Below are positions 1 to 10,765 of a DNA stretch of 64,000 nucleotides, piece after piece. Each line of letters begins with the position of its first letter. Position 1 is the stretch's first letter. The stretch is taken from NCBI GenBank assembly GCA_029204225.1, contig CM055096.1:66190370-66254369 (forward strand), written 5' to 3'. This DNA is from Diphasiastrum complanatum. Taxonomy: Eukaryota; Streptophyta; Lycopodiopsida; Lycopodiales; Lycopodiaceae. The notes beneath the pieces are model-generated. The model ran no database searches. It had not been told where the DNA came from and saw only the letters and a list, made by a program, of their open reading frames with translations. Both the position numbers and the translations under genes were made by a program.

Positions 1-118
1 TTCTAAATCCAAAAAAGACCCTTTGTAAAGATTCTTTTTATATTTTTTCTCAAATGTTTCTTACACATGGACCAATCAAAACACTCAAATTTGAAATCTA
101 CATAACGTAACTGAGTGA

Positions 119-1788
119 TACATCCTAGACTACCCTCTGTCTAGGGTCAAACAGAACCAAAGAAATTTCTTCTCTCCTGGGGCTGCATCCACTAGTACCC
201 CTGCTGTTAATCATCCACGACAGACCAGACGTAACAGGAGCAAATGGCTCTCTGAGATTAAGAAATATCATAGATCCAAAGTCTCTGACGTATGACCCTC
301 CAAGCTTCCACAACTGGAGATGATGGAACTGTAAATATTGTAGCTCTTGATATTGTTGTTGATTCAGCCACAAAAATTTTGGACATTCCCTCCATTGTAG
401 ATACTCTCCTGCCTCCTCCCACTAATGTCAAACCTGTAGAATATTTAGATTCTGATGATTATTTAAAGTTTGAGAAAGATATTTCAGATGTGATAGATAG
501 TATCGGTGTCATGTCCATGATTGGTCTCGAGTAGCGTGTCCACGCTAGGCTCCAGTAGACCGACAACCCATAAGCTAATTGTGACTATAAGGGAATTGGG
601 GCCCTTATGTGTACATGGTCATAATTAATGGTTGTAGGCCTAAACAATTGATGGTGGATTTGTATGGGTCTATTAGTGAGTCATTGGGAAACTGGATGAT
701 GTGGCCCAAATAGGCTGCAGAAGTGTCCAGTGAGGTGTCACAATGCATTACTAGTGGTGCATGGGCCTTGGAGGGTATAAGTATACCTATTAGTGTATGC
801 TTGATGGCATGACCGGTGGCAGGATGTTGCTGGTGTGATGCCATACTCCTCTTTGTGATTGATCCATAGCTTGAGGGCTAGATCCGTGCGATCTAGGTTT
901 GGTTGGGTTGGTTTATCCACCATCAGGTTCCCTTGTGTTGCTAAGTGATTGGCATGCTTAGAATAGGATCCTTGGATTAAAGACTGTACAATCGGCATGC
1001 CAATTTTCTTCCAAATAGAAGAGATTGGTTTTACTCTTAGTTTTAGAATTCCAGATTGCTTGCAGATGAAGGATAGAAAGGCCTCTATTAGCGATCCAGT
1101 GATTGAGGCTGGTCTCCCCTTACTGCAATATGATATAGCAAGGGATTCCATAAAAGAAGTGGCGCTTCTCAGCAATTTTTTTTTAGCAAGGCATCAAGGA
1201 CAACAACGACACTTTGTCACAATGTATCCTTGGTGCTTGCTCACCTACTGTGAAGATTTTGTTGATGTCATATCATACCAAGTATGTCTATCTCTTTACT
1301 TGTCAAATTCATTACTTTTCTACTTCTTTACTTGTAATTACTGTATCGTTTATCTGATGAAATTCTTCATGATTTTTTGTAGTGATCACTGGAGCTTAAT
1401 TTTAATTTCTGTAAAAACCACAGATAATAATATCGCAAATCTTTTTTTGTGTAAAGATGAATTCTGCCAGCAACACACATAAGGATATTGACTCGTTGCT
1501 GCCGGAGATATGTAAATATTTTCAATAGAGAATCCCATGACAAGGAAATGTGAAATTGTGAGCATTGAGGTAATCATTGAACATTTCTGGTGTAATTTTG
1601 TTTATCATCATTGTTAAGCATCAGTACCTTCATCCCATTATTAATCAATTGAATGTATTGCAGACACCCCAACAAAATGACTCATTTAGCTGTGCGTGGT
1701 GTACTTCATACAATGTAAAGCTATTTTTCCAATGGTACAATCTTCAAGAGGATGTTGATATTTCAAAGGCGAGTTATTAGCCCTTTCT
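119..1788 (+). pseudogene. Histone-H3-like / Ulp1-like (C48) peptidase pseudogene, copy 1
   Basis: From about 128 to 292 one frame gives an H3-tail-like start (SRVKQNQR, compare ARTKQTAR of H3) and then an arginine-rich stretch ending in WLSEIKKYHRSK. This matches the alpha-N helix of the intact-looking copy (WLKDIRNFQK) and of H3 (ALREIRRYQK). A stop at 293-295 follows and the rest of the histone fold is missing. A proline/acidic linker is read in another frame at 292-534. Peptidase motifs then appear in order: DHWSLILI after a splice-like TAG at 1383, KDIDSLLPE near 1478-1505, and QQNDSFSCAW near 1669-1700. These correspond to the His, Asp and Gln/Cys motifs of C48 (Ulp1/SENP) peptidases. 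Several frameshifts and stops make it a pseudogene. The stretch 540-980 matches nothing and may be an insertion. Confidence 0.6.
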
Positions 1789-2327
1789 ATTTTATCTTTA
1801 TGTAAACTATTGTTTGTTATTAATATTCACCTAATACAGTGTTTATTGCAGTTTGCCCTCGGTGATTATATTGCTGGCGAAGTGTACAGATTTCGATAGG
1901 AGATCATTCTTAGTCTAATGGCCAGGTCAACTGCTGGACCAAAGACTGATGTTGGGCCGTCTAAGCCAGACGATGTTCAGATTTTAAATGAGGCTGGGCA
2001 ATTTGTAAATACCCAAGCTGAATAGATAGACATATAAACATATAGAAATAGAATTATAGAGATATAGACATACAAAAACAAAAGCATTTGAATAGATGTA
2101 CAAAATCCCCAAATTCGGTTCTTTTATTGAATACAAATACCAATTTGTACAATTGATTGTATGGATTTTCATTGTTCTTCTACAATGTTAATATTTGTTG
2201 GAAGATCCTTGCAAGGTGTTGTGTTTTCTTGTCTTTTTCGTATCTGCATGAAAGATAAGCAACTTGTTAATTTCTCTATTCTCTAATAAAGTTACATATA
2301 TCATCATTGACTGATTTACAAATCAGA

Positions 2328-3386
2328 TTAAAATCTTACGAGCTTTCCATTGATAATGAATTTGAAGTGTTCTGGTAGAATTTCATTGTGCATTAAGACC
2401 AGCTCTTGTCTGATATAACTCAAGCTCCAATGATCCTCCACTATAATTGAAATTAGCATATTTTCATTGTTGAAAATGTGGACTTCTTTTCGATCTGTGT
2501 GATCATCCATTTGAAGGTCTTGATCGAGTGGCATCCATGTCCCACTTATTCGTTTCCATCTCTGGTAACTGAATGTAAGATTAAGCACTTGTCTTGCAAT
2601 GCAATAACGGAATATCATACTGTCTTGCATTCCCAACCCACATCCATCAGATCTGAAAGAGTGTCATTTGGCACATCCTTACAAACAAATAATGTTGGTG
2701 TTCTACGAACATTTGCATTTGAAAAAAAATCTACAAATTAATTTGCATCTAAAAGATTCTGACACCATATTATCAGGTGCAAGCCATTCATCACTTCCAA
2801 AATGTGGCAGTGCATATCTGGAATGTACTTGGACTCAAAGAAAAATATACCACTATCTGCAAGCTCCTTAGAAGTTCTTCCTCTATATTGTAATTTTCCA
2901 ATATCTGAATGAATCACATCCAATATACTTGCTAGGGATTGTGCTGGCTCCCATTCGCTTATGCTGGATGGATATAAATCTGCAAGAATGCAATACATAC
3001 ATGATAACTGATATGATTTCAACAAGTTTCAAAAGCATGAATGTTATAATATAAATCCCAATTTTTTTTTAACTTATTGTTACAGTTTTGGCGATCATGA
3101 ATATTGAAATCTTGTAGATACAGCTCCGAATGCATATAGACATGTTGAACCAAGACTTCTGAGATTGATTGCCCCCCTAGAGAAGTCCTAAAATCAAGGA
3201 TCTTTGCTTTCCAATATGATTTGAATGTCATCTTTGCTTTCTTTCTTGGTCTAAACATGCTTTTGAGAATGGATGCAGTAGAACCCATGAGTTTTTGATA
3301 TATCTTGTTGGTTTTCAAAATCCGACATCATCCTTCTCATTGTGAAGAATCACTGATTCAATTTTAGATCTTGGTCTCCTGGCCAT
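2328..3386 (-). pseudogene. Gene Y, copy 1 (unknown family, convergent to H3/Ulp1)
   Basis: The function is not recognised. The start codon is placed at 3386-3384 (MARRPRSKIE). Reading on with one frameshift gives a basic region and the block KAKILDFRTSLGGQSISEVL. An exon then has DVIHSDIG and LADSGIFFFES, and a last exon carries VRRTPTLFVCKDV, a WMPLDQDLQ block and a C-terminus in FIINGKLVRF. The same blocks occur in the same order in the minus-strand gene at 28418-29603 (GQSITEVLVQ, VRRTKTMFICKD, WKPLDQDFG), so this is a real protein family. The gene faces the H3/Ulp1 pseudogene tail to tail. Frameshifts indicate decay. Confidence 0.5.
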
Positions 3387-3639
3387 ATCGATTGCTTCCA
3401 AAGTTTAGTGCCAAATTCTCAAATCTATGAAATGCCAAATCGACTCAATATTATATGATACTTATTCAATGTGAATGGATAACTGGACCACAGTAACAAC
3501 ATGTGGTAACTATGCTTACTGTCTAACTGTGATGCATGTCACCAATTCCTATGCATGTGATGACTTACTGTTGGCAAACCTGTGTAGTTTGAAATTTATG
3601 AACAGATTAACCAGTGTGGTTAAATAATTAACTAAAGAC

Positions 3640-3770
3640 AATGTCGTCGGGCAGATTCACACGTTCGGGGCAGACACTATCCACCAATAGCATTTTTCCA
3701 TCCTGCTCGACGGCAAATTCAAAATTTTTAAAAGTTAATTTTTATAACTTTATTATTTCCTTCTATGTTA
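3640..3770. repeat. Terminal-like region of element copy 1
   Basis: GC-rich words such as GTCGGGCAG, TTCGGGGCAG and CTGCTCGACGG stand out from the AT-rich surroundings. A comparable succession (GACGGGCAA, TTCGGGCAGTAAC, TTGCCCGGCGGG) lies beyond gene Y in copy 2 at 29800-29910, so the two regions are probably homologous ends. No exact terminal inverted repeat could be defined. Confidence 0.35.
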
Positions 3771-4209
3771 CGTAGATTTCAAATATATGCAATTTCATCG
3801 GGTCACATGGTGGACGAAACTAAGAAAAAAAAATAAAAAGCATCTATAAGAAGGGTTTTTTTTTATTTTGAAACTCCTCTAAATGAAATTCTAATTAATA
3901 GTTCAAATTGGTGATAGGTGAAGTGTACTTCTTTGTGCATCATAGATCTAGTTGTGCTTTTTTTGAAGAGCTAAGATTTTAATACTTATCTCAATGAAGT
4001 AGCCAATAGAAACAAAGGGACAAAAGACTCCAAGAATAAAAAGACACCTCTTGTACTCCATTTTCATGCTAATTGAGAAGAAAAAACTTTACAAATTTGA
4101 GCACTCAAGCTTTCTCATGTGCTTTGCTATCTTTCTAATGCTTTTTTTATGAATGTTGCTAATTTCTATGATTCTTGTTATTTTCATTGTTCAGTGTTTT
4201 TAATGCTTC
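3771..4209. other. AT-rich spacer
   Basis: There is no open frame of note and no repeat structure. I see nothing assignable here. Confidence 0.5.
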
Positions 4210-4527
4210 TACATTAGAAAATGCTTCTTGGTTTCCAATGGAAGGCTCGAACTTGAGACCAAAAAAACTTTGGATGTCAAGCGTTAACCAATTGAGCCAA
4301 CTCCCTTGGGTTACATTAGAAAATGCTTCTTGGTTTCCAAGGGGAGGCTCGAACCTGAGACCAAAGAAACTTTGGATGTCAAGCTAACCAACTGAACCAA
4401 CCCCGTTGGGCTTACATTAGAAAATGCTTCTTGGTTTCCAAGGGGAGGCTCGAACTTGAGACCAAAGAAACTTTGGATGTCAAGATAACCAATTGAGCCA
4501 ACACCCTTGAGTTTACATTAGAAAATG
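4210..4527 (-). repeat. Three tandem ~100-bp tRNA-like (SINE-type) units
   Basis: Three consecutive units start near 4210, 4311 and 4411, and a short fourth start lies at 4511-4527. Read on the minus strand each unit has a box-A-like segment (TTGGCTCAATTGGTTA in unit 1) and a box-B-like segment (AAGTTCGAGCC). These are spaced as in a tRNA and followed by a tail ending ACCAAGAAGC. Units are separated by copies of TTACATTAGAAAATG. The same tRNA-like sequence occurs once as an insertion at 44957-45031. This fits a tRNA-derived SINE that became a short tandem array. It is not a functional tRNA, since the acceptor stem does not pair. Confidence 0.65.
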
Positions 4528-6876
4528 GCATTAGCATATGATTAACCTCCTCCTAACTCTCTTCTCTATACCCTCTTCATTACCATTTTGGATGCAAGGT
4601 GTGGTTAGCTGTTAGGATTGAGGAGTAACGTTAAGTGTGGATTAAAAAATCAACTAAATAGACAACTAAATATAGTTAGAGACATATCTTAGTGAAACTA
4701 ACCCTTTTGACAAGCGGAGGGCTACTGCTATTTTTACGACCCTACAGTGGCCAAGCCGATTCTCTTTCTATGGAGCAGGGTGATTATTGATATCAAAACA
4801 TGTTGTACTGAAATTATTCCTTAAGTCTTGGTAGAGTAACATAATCAAGACTTACTTGCAATCCTCCCCAAGAAACTTATTAAGGGCCAGAAAAAGCCTT
4901 CATATTAGAATGTTCATATCATGAGTGCCCATTTGAGACAGTTTACAATACAACCACCCTAGTAGGCTTACAATTAAGCTGTTTGGTGAAATAAACACTG
5001 CAAGAATATCCTTCCTAAACGGTCCAGGAAAACTAAGGATATTTAGATAGCGAATGACTTTGAAACCATCAAAATTGCAGTCTATAACGAGCATGGCAAA
5101 GAGTGAAAATATCAGGTTGAATTTCCAACCTAATCTGTGGAAACTGCAAAGTAATTAATGCTCACCCTGTTTGAGATTATGAAGTCATAACGCATTTGTA
5201 ACCACATGAAAAAAAGAAGTTGTTGCTATGGAAAAAAAATCTGGTTGATCATATAATTCAAATCATACCTCTAATCATCATTGATCTTAAGATTTCCCGT
5301 ACAATTGAAGTTAGCATAAACCTTTAACACTAAACAAAAAGCAGGTGATTCCCCACTTGTAGTTAGTTAAATGATCCTCAATTTCAGTTCCAGTTAGTGC
5401 TAACTTAATGTGTTTATTTTAAAAAGCAGGTTAGCCGGTTTGGAACACATCCTTTGAATTTAATGGGTCAGTGTACTGAGTGCAAGGGATGAATCAGCCT
5501 CCCACTCCTCTCTGATTGGCGTATGGCCAGGATAGTGAGCTTGAGAGCTGAGATCAACTAGTGCCTAATGGTACACCATTTCATTTAGGATAACTGAAGC
5601 TGAGACATTCCACTGTAAGTGGGGCACCAAATCACCTTAAAAAAATAACTGTTCCCACTTGGAAAAGTGCTCAACTTGGTTGATGATAAAAGCAGGTGGG
5701 GCAAGGACATAAAAGTCAAGGATCCAGTAAGGGACTGGTAATAACTTCATAGTCTAGAGAATGGCAAACGAGCCTACAACAAGGATGCGTTTACCAGAAT
5801 ACACAATCATCAGCATCAGCTTGCTCAATTTGAGCTGATTAACACGTACACTAGAACAAAGACTTCACAAACAAATAACCTGTCAATGACTTCACTCGAG
5901 CGGCTACTTTTGACTGCAGCTAACTTCATTGGAAAACCTTAAATCGTTGCACAGTGAGGAGGCCCGCCATATCTTACGACGTGCTCCTTGATCCTCCAGC
6001 AAGGAGCTGATCTCTCAGGCAAGGATGATGAATGGGTATCGTTGGATATGGGGCAGGCCACCTCACTGCAATGCAGCAAGAGTCAGGTTTATGGCCCTCC
6101 TTTTTGTCCTTTTAATACAGTGCTGAAGAATAGATAAGCACGAATTCCAGGTGACAAATTGCCCTGCTCTTGAGCTAAGCCTCGGCTCTCCTGGTAATGT
6201 CCCGTCCCAATCCCAACTGGCAAGCCGAAACACCATACTGAAATTGCTCAATATTCAATGCAATGTAGCTTCATTCGATGCACTTTAAGTGCCAAGTTTC
6301 AACAAGATTAACTGAGGTCCTTAATCCAAGAATAATCAACAACAAACTTAAGAAGCCGAAACACTTCTTATAATCGTTTTTGTCCCAACAACGCAGATAC
6401 AATGCTTTTTCTTTCATTAATGCTTTCAGTTCAAATATCTAAATAGGTAGGCGACACATTCCTAAAATCAAAAGATATATCATCATTCCAAGTCTATAAT
6501 ATGAGATGCAAATTCATTTGCCAATGACGTACATTTTTCTAAACGAATTAATAACGTGCAAACAAAATGGTAAGAAATTTGTATAAAATTTTCATGCTAA
6601 AGTTTACCCTGCAATCCAAGTTTCAAACATTTGTTACAGTCACTAACAGAGCAGATAACTGCCCAACTTCCTGCTGAACTAAAAGTCCTCGTCACTAGAC
6701 GAAAAGACAGCACGCTTTCTCTTCAGCATGCCGTTAGACTCCACCGTTCTGTTAAACAGGTCGTGCCGCTGAAATCCATGTGGCAGCTGGAACAAAACCT
6801 CTACACATACAACATGGAAACCTTGGAGGTGCAAGGAATCTCTAAACTCGTCCTCGGAGACCTTGTAGTGCTTTGC
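4528..6876. other. Intergenic region, nothing assigned
   Basis: Only short frames occur and none has a recognisable motif. The part next to 6877 is presumably 3' untranslated sequence of the VQ gene. Some of the rest could be old repeat DNA, but I see no LTR, inverted repeat or coding remnant. Confidence 0.5.
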
Positions 6877-7680
6877 TCATGAGAAGCCCGATACATAATC
6901 AGGATTCGGAAAAGAGAAATCCTTCATGGAGTGCGCTGATGGTGAATCGTTCACACCCAAGCCAACATAGATATTTCCAAGAGCATGGCCCTGGGCCATG
7001 CCAAGGCCAGAACCAGGACTAGCGAGACCAAAGCAAGCCTGCATAGCCGAAGACCAAGGAAAGGAGGATGCGGCATCAGGACCGGCATTCATATTCGGAC
7101 GAGCATTCTCACTTTCCACCATTTTCTCAGCTAAACGCCTTAGTGCAACAGTATCTGGGGAATCTAAGGGGTTAGGCCACATGCCGTCAGAGGGTGTCAA
7201 CACTGGCAAGGGCGAGAAGGTATGAGGTGAAAGGATCGGAATAGGTGAAAGCATTTTGGGAAAGGAAGAAGCAGCATTATTGAATGAATTAGGGTTTAGT
7301 TTCGGAGACGTTGGAGACAAGGGCGGCAAGGATTGCTGCGCCATTCCTGAAAAGGGAAAGGTCTTCAAAGGAGGTGGAGCAATCTTCTGCAATCTTGTGC
7401 TTGCCGGTCTAGACACAGATGATGATGATGTTGATGATAACGACGACGAGACCACCACAGAAGAAGGACCAGCAGCCGTTCCTGTCAGCTCCTGCACCAG
7501 GTTACGAAAACTCGTAGGATCTGTGTTGTAAACTTTAGGGGGCACCGGCTTCGGCTGCACCAGAGGCTTGCGCATTCCTTTGGCAATCTTGCTGGAGGAT
7601 TTGTTCACAGCCAAAGAAGCACCGCTCCTTCCCCTGCCTCCATCTACATGCTCCAAGAAATCATCCCCCCATGCTTCCAT
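6877..7680 (-). CDS. VQ motif-containing protein
   Basis: VQ proteins are plant-specific nuclear co-regulators that bind WRKY transcription factors, and often MAP kinases, through a short VQ motif. The single-exon frame gives about 267 residues from the ATG at 7680-7678. That start (MEAWGDDF) is preferred over the more upstream in-frame ATG at 7734 because family proteins are compact and the extra 18 residues look untranslated. The motif FRNLVQELTG lies at about residues 58-67, preceded by the basic and proline-rich KPLVQPKPVPP segment. The rest is low-complexity: serine runs, then SP and TP sites (LPPLSPTSPK, SPIPILSPH) typical of MAP-kinase-targeted VQ proteins. Intronless structure is usual for the family. 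Which Arabidopsis VQ subgroup it belongs to cannot be told by eye. Confidence 0.9.
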   Translation of the reverse strand: MEAWGDDFLEHVDGGRGRSGASLAVNKSSSKIAKGMRKPLVQPKPVPPKVYNTDPTSFRNLVQELTGTAAGPSSVVVSSSLSSTSSSSVSRPASTRLQKIAPPPLKTFPFSGMAQQSLPPLSPTSPKLNPNSFNNAASSFPKMLSPIPILSPHTFSPLPVLTPSDGMWPNPLDSPDTVALRRLAEKMVESENARPNMNAGPDAASSFPWSSAMQACFGLASPGSGLGMAQGHALGNIYVGLGVNDSPSAHSMKDFSFPNPDYVSGFS

Positions 7681-7985
7681 TGTCTCACCAAATCCCCCCT
7701 GCTGAACTCTTCCGAGCACCAAAAAACAACCCAAAAAAAAAAATCAGTCGACAGCAGCTCAATCCACAAAACTTGCACAAATTTCATACCTCCCGAGTCT
7801 CATCAGATCGAGATGGCTTCGCGACGATCCAAGCGTCTTCTTCATCATCGGCTTGTGCTGCCTCCTCCTCTATCTCTTCGTCTCCTTCTGTTATTGTTTC
7901 TTTCTTGTTCTTGCTACTGTACAAAGAAAGAGAACAAAAAAGAGAGAGAGAGAGAAAATATAGGGCACGTGTGAGTAAAATAAAG
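7681..7985 (-). promoter_or_regulatory. VQ gene 5' untranslated/proximal promoter region with GA/CT tract
   Basis: Directly upstream of the VQ start, the gene strand is pyrimidine-rich and contains a CT dinucleotide tract (7940-7955, read AG on the plus strand). Such tracts are common in plant core promoters and 5' leaders. A TATA box could not be placed with confidence. Confidence 0.4.
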
Positions 7986-8514
7986 TCCAGTAGTACTTTT
8001 TGGCCTCAAAACTTAGAAAGTACCTGAACACTAGGATTCAAATTCAAAATCTGCATTTTAATTTTATAGGCCATAAATGTTCCAACTTCCAATCCATTTT
8101 TAGCTTTGCTATCCATAGCAATAAGCTATTGTAATTGGTGATCACTCTCTACAATTCTCTTTCGAGCTATCTTAAGAAATAACCAAATAAATTGCATTTT
8201 TTATAATTTTCACTCATTGCGTTGTATGGGTAAAGTTGTTGACTCGAAGTGGTGCCTGGTGCCTTGAATCTAGACCATGGAGTTTAACTTCATAAATGTG
8301 ATTATAGGTTGTACATATGTTGTATATAAGAACCACTAGTTGATTACTCATGAATACGGCTCATAAAGGGTTTAATATACTTCTATAGAAAATCGGCAAA
8401 GATTTTATGACATCTATTTTTGAGAGATTGTGCCAATTTTATTCCTGTACTTTGCCAAATCTCCTAAGCATTGGTAATTTGTCACTATCTAATGAATAAG
8501 TTTTTATACCAACT
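7986..8514. other. Spacer upstream of VQ gene
   Basis: AT-rich DNA with no supported gene or repeat. Confidence 0.5.
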
Positions 8515-8576
8515 AGTGACGTGTGCCTGCCGATGGTGGGCGGTCGATGGAGTGTGTGTGCGTGCGCGTGCACGAC

Positions 8577-8609
<33 letters not shown>

Positions 8610-8821
8610 CCTTTCGCCCGCCATGCGCACCACCCCCTCCATGTGCCCTCCTGGCACGCCCTCCCCGAGTCTCCCCGAGTGCCCTCCTCGCGCACTCTCC
8701 CTATGCCCTCCCTGCACCCTCCCCGCGTGCCCGCCTTTTCGCCCACCATGCGCGCCCTCCCATGCGCCCCCTCCATGTGCCCTCTCGGGCCCTCCCGACG
8801 CGGACTCCCCGAGTGCCCTCC

Positions 8822-8857
<36 letters not shown>

Positions 8858-8885
8858 GTGAGTGAGAGAGAGAGAGAGAGAGAGA
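8515..8885. repeat. GC-rich microsatellite cluster
   Basis: The order is a GT/GC alternating tract (about 8551-8575), (AG)n at 8579-8607, a C-rich imperfect repeat of CCCTCC-type words (8610-8822), and (GA)n with embedded GAGT units at 8824-8885. Several overlapping frames here only reflect the repeat. The tract abuts the 3' LTR end of Copia element 1. Confidence 0.85.
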
Positions 8886-8920
8886 AGGGGGAAACTTTTT
8901 TGAACGTTAGAGCATTATTT

Positions 8921-9957
8921 TGTTGTGAGTCGAGCGGTGCTCCGATACGACTGATGAGAACCGTGAGAAGAAAAATTCACGAAACATTCGCGACTCTCTT
9001 TCGAGATTCAGATGTAGTTCAGATGCGTTCGCTGGGCACTGCCAGCTGAAACACTCCTACAATCCTCCAGAGGGTAATCAGGTACTACTGATCTAAATTC
9101 ATAAAATTAATATAGCATTCAACTTCATTTCAACCAAGGTGCGGAATTCAAAGGGAACAAGAAAACTCAGACATATTAAAATAAACAGCATAAGCATTCG
9201 ACATCCAAGATCCGACACAACCAGAAAAATAATCTATATTGATTTTCTCTAATTTCTTCAAGGCACTACATGCGAATCCACGCAGTGCGTTGGCATGAGA
9301 GAAGCGCGGCTCTCTCACGAGTAGTAGTCTCGCTTCACTAGCGGACTATTGGATCTTCTGATCCTAAACATAATTATTTTCTCGCACGCAGGCGAAGCTT
9401 CTATCTGTGTTCGTCTTGATTGCTTACTAGCATCAGACTACTTCTTGTTCTTCCTACTTGGTTACACACTGTGTATCCTATTGATATATGTCAAGTATTA
9501 TTTAGAAGTACAGTCTCTCTATGCAAATCTAAGATTAGAGTGATTAACCATCTACAACTAACCAGAGAATCACAAGAGTGGCAGTTTAGCCACGACCTAG
9601 GGAGTATCTGCTGTCGTCATGCCATTAGGTCAGATCTTTGTACTTCTGGTACTTGCGTGATCTCTGGTGGTACTCCTTGGAGCGTGAGGCCAAAACGGGT
9701 TTCGTTTCCACCGTTGGTTTCGTTTACCTCGTCCGCCTTTCTCTTGTATAGGACCGCAAGAGAAAGTCGTTCGTGGATCGTTCGTGTTCGCGAACCGTTC
9801 GTGTTCGCGAACCGTTGGTCTTCGTCTTCGTTGACTTTCGTGTTCGCGAAACTCTTCGTGTTTCGTGTCTTTAGATGTTCGAGTTCGCGAATATGTTCGT
9901 CAGGCGAGGGGCCGTAAGCTAGCAAGGCTTTGTATTCAAAAACACTTTGTTTCTTCA
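8921..9957 (-). repeat. 3' LTR of Copia element 1
   Basis: It ends in ...CTTCA at 9957 like the other LTR. Its outer end reads TGTTGTGAGTCGAGC where the partner reads TGTCGAGC, so it carries about 7 extra bases. Length is about 1037 bp. Confidence 0.9.
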
Positions 9958-10018
9958 GCTCCCTCTCAAAGCATGGTAGTTTTATGATTCCGAGACTGCT
10001 CCTTTGCCTCTCAAAGAG

Positions 10019-10744
10019 TCATTTGTCCAAAGCCTTTGTGAAGATGTCAACAACCATATCTTTTTTTCCGATGAAGGTGGTCTGCATCATCTTCTTCTCA
10101 ATCAGATCCCTGATCAAGTGATACTTGATCGCAATGTGCTTCATCCTGGAATGGAACACGGGATCCTTCGTGAGGTGTATTGCAGAGGTGTTGTCCATCT
10201 GCAAGACCAGTGGCACATTCCTTGTTTCGCCCAATTTGTCCAGGAACTGCCTTAGCCAAATTATTTCGTTGGCCATCTTTGTTGTTGCTATGTACTCTGC
10301 TTCGCAGGACGACTAGGCTACAATGGTCTGCTTCTTGCTGACCCAGAGAACTGCTACTCCTGATGCGATGGTGCATCCTCCTGAGACCCTTTTACAGTCG
10401 TCCCTGAGAGATGCCCAGCTAGCGTCGCTGTAGGAAAGCATCCTGAGACTTGCACCACGACAATAACACAAGCCATAATCCCTCATTAATTGAAGATATT
10501 GCAAAATTCGTTTCACAATCTTCCAATGTGTCGAGCCTAGATTCGTGCAGAATTGGCTCATCCTGAATACTGCATAAGCAATATCAAGACCTGTGTTGTC
10601 TACAAGGTACATCAGTGAACCTATTAGCCTTGTGTAAGGAGTGAGCTGCATCTGTTCTCTTTCTTCCTCAGTCTTTGGAAAGTCGTCATTTGTTAGCACT
10701 GTTCCTACGAGCATTGGAGTGTTCGCTCCTTTGCAGTTCAGCAT
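10019..10744 (-). pseudogene. Copia RT C-terminus and RNase H (frameshifted)
   Basis: Two frames cover this part. 10313-10744 has the Copia block GSLMYLVDNTGLDIAYAV followed by the start of RNase H (YSDASWAS, the first catalytic Asp region). 10019-10276 has the RNase H C-terminal part (DNTSAIHLTKDPVFHSRMKH and the final DIFTKALDK). RNase H degrades the RNA strand during reverse transcription. A frameshift near 10280-10320 separates the two, so no continuous product is possible. Confidence 0.85.
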
Positions 10745-10765
10745 CCCAAAGTCCTCTAGGATCTT

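Larger units (their letters stand above)
1..3780. mobile_element. Right-hand part of a degraded H3/Ulp1 DNA element (copy 1)
   Basis: This stretch holds an H3-like/Ulp1-like pseudogene on the plus strand (about 119-1788) and the convergent gene Y pseudogene on the minus strand (2328-3386). Beyond gene Y comes a terminal region (3640-3760) that resembles the region beyond gene Y in the second copy near 29800-29910. The same gene pair in the same orientation occurs at 25544-29603, which is why I call it a mobile unit. The left end lies outside the window and no target duplication can be read, so the right border is approximate. Confidence 0.55.

Noticed and set aside
738-1175. 145-residue minus frame across the copy 1 peptidase region
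   Set aside because: No motif, and the opposite strand carries the conserved peptidase blocks.
4210-4310. Functional tRNA gene
   Set aside because: A and B boxes are present but acceptor and anticodon stems do not pair, so it is a tRNA-derived repeat only.
4210-4527. Regular repeat resembling a CRISPR array
   Set aside because: Units are ~100 bp with tRNA-like boxes and nearly no variable spacer, in a plant nuclear context.
6998-7974. Plus-strand frames opposite and upstream of the VQ gene
   Set aside because: They mirror the VQ coding sequence and its leader; the VQ motif on the minus strand decides the coding strand.
8471-8865. Several overlapping frames of 79-128 residues in both directions
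   Set aside because: They are translations of AG and C-rich simple repeats and carry no protein-like signal.
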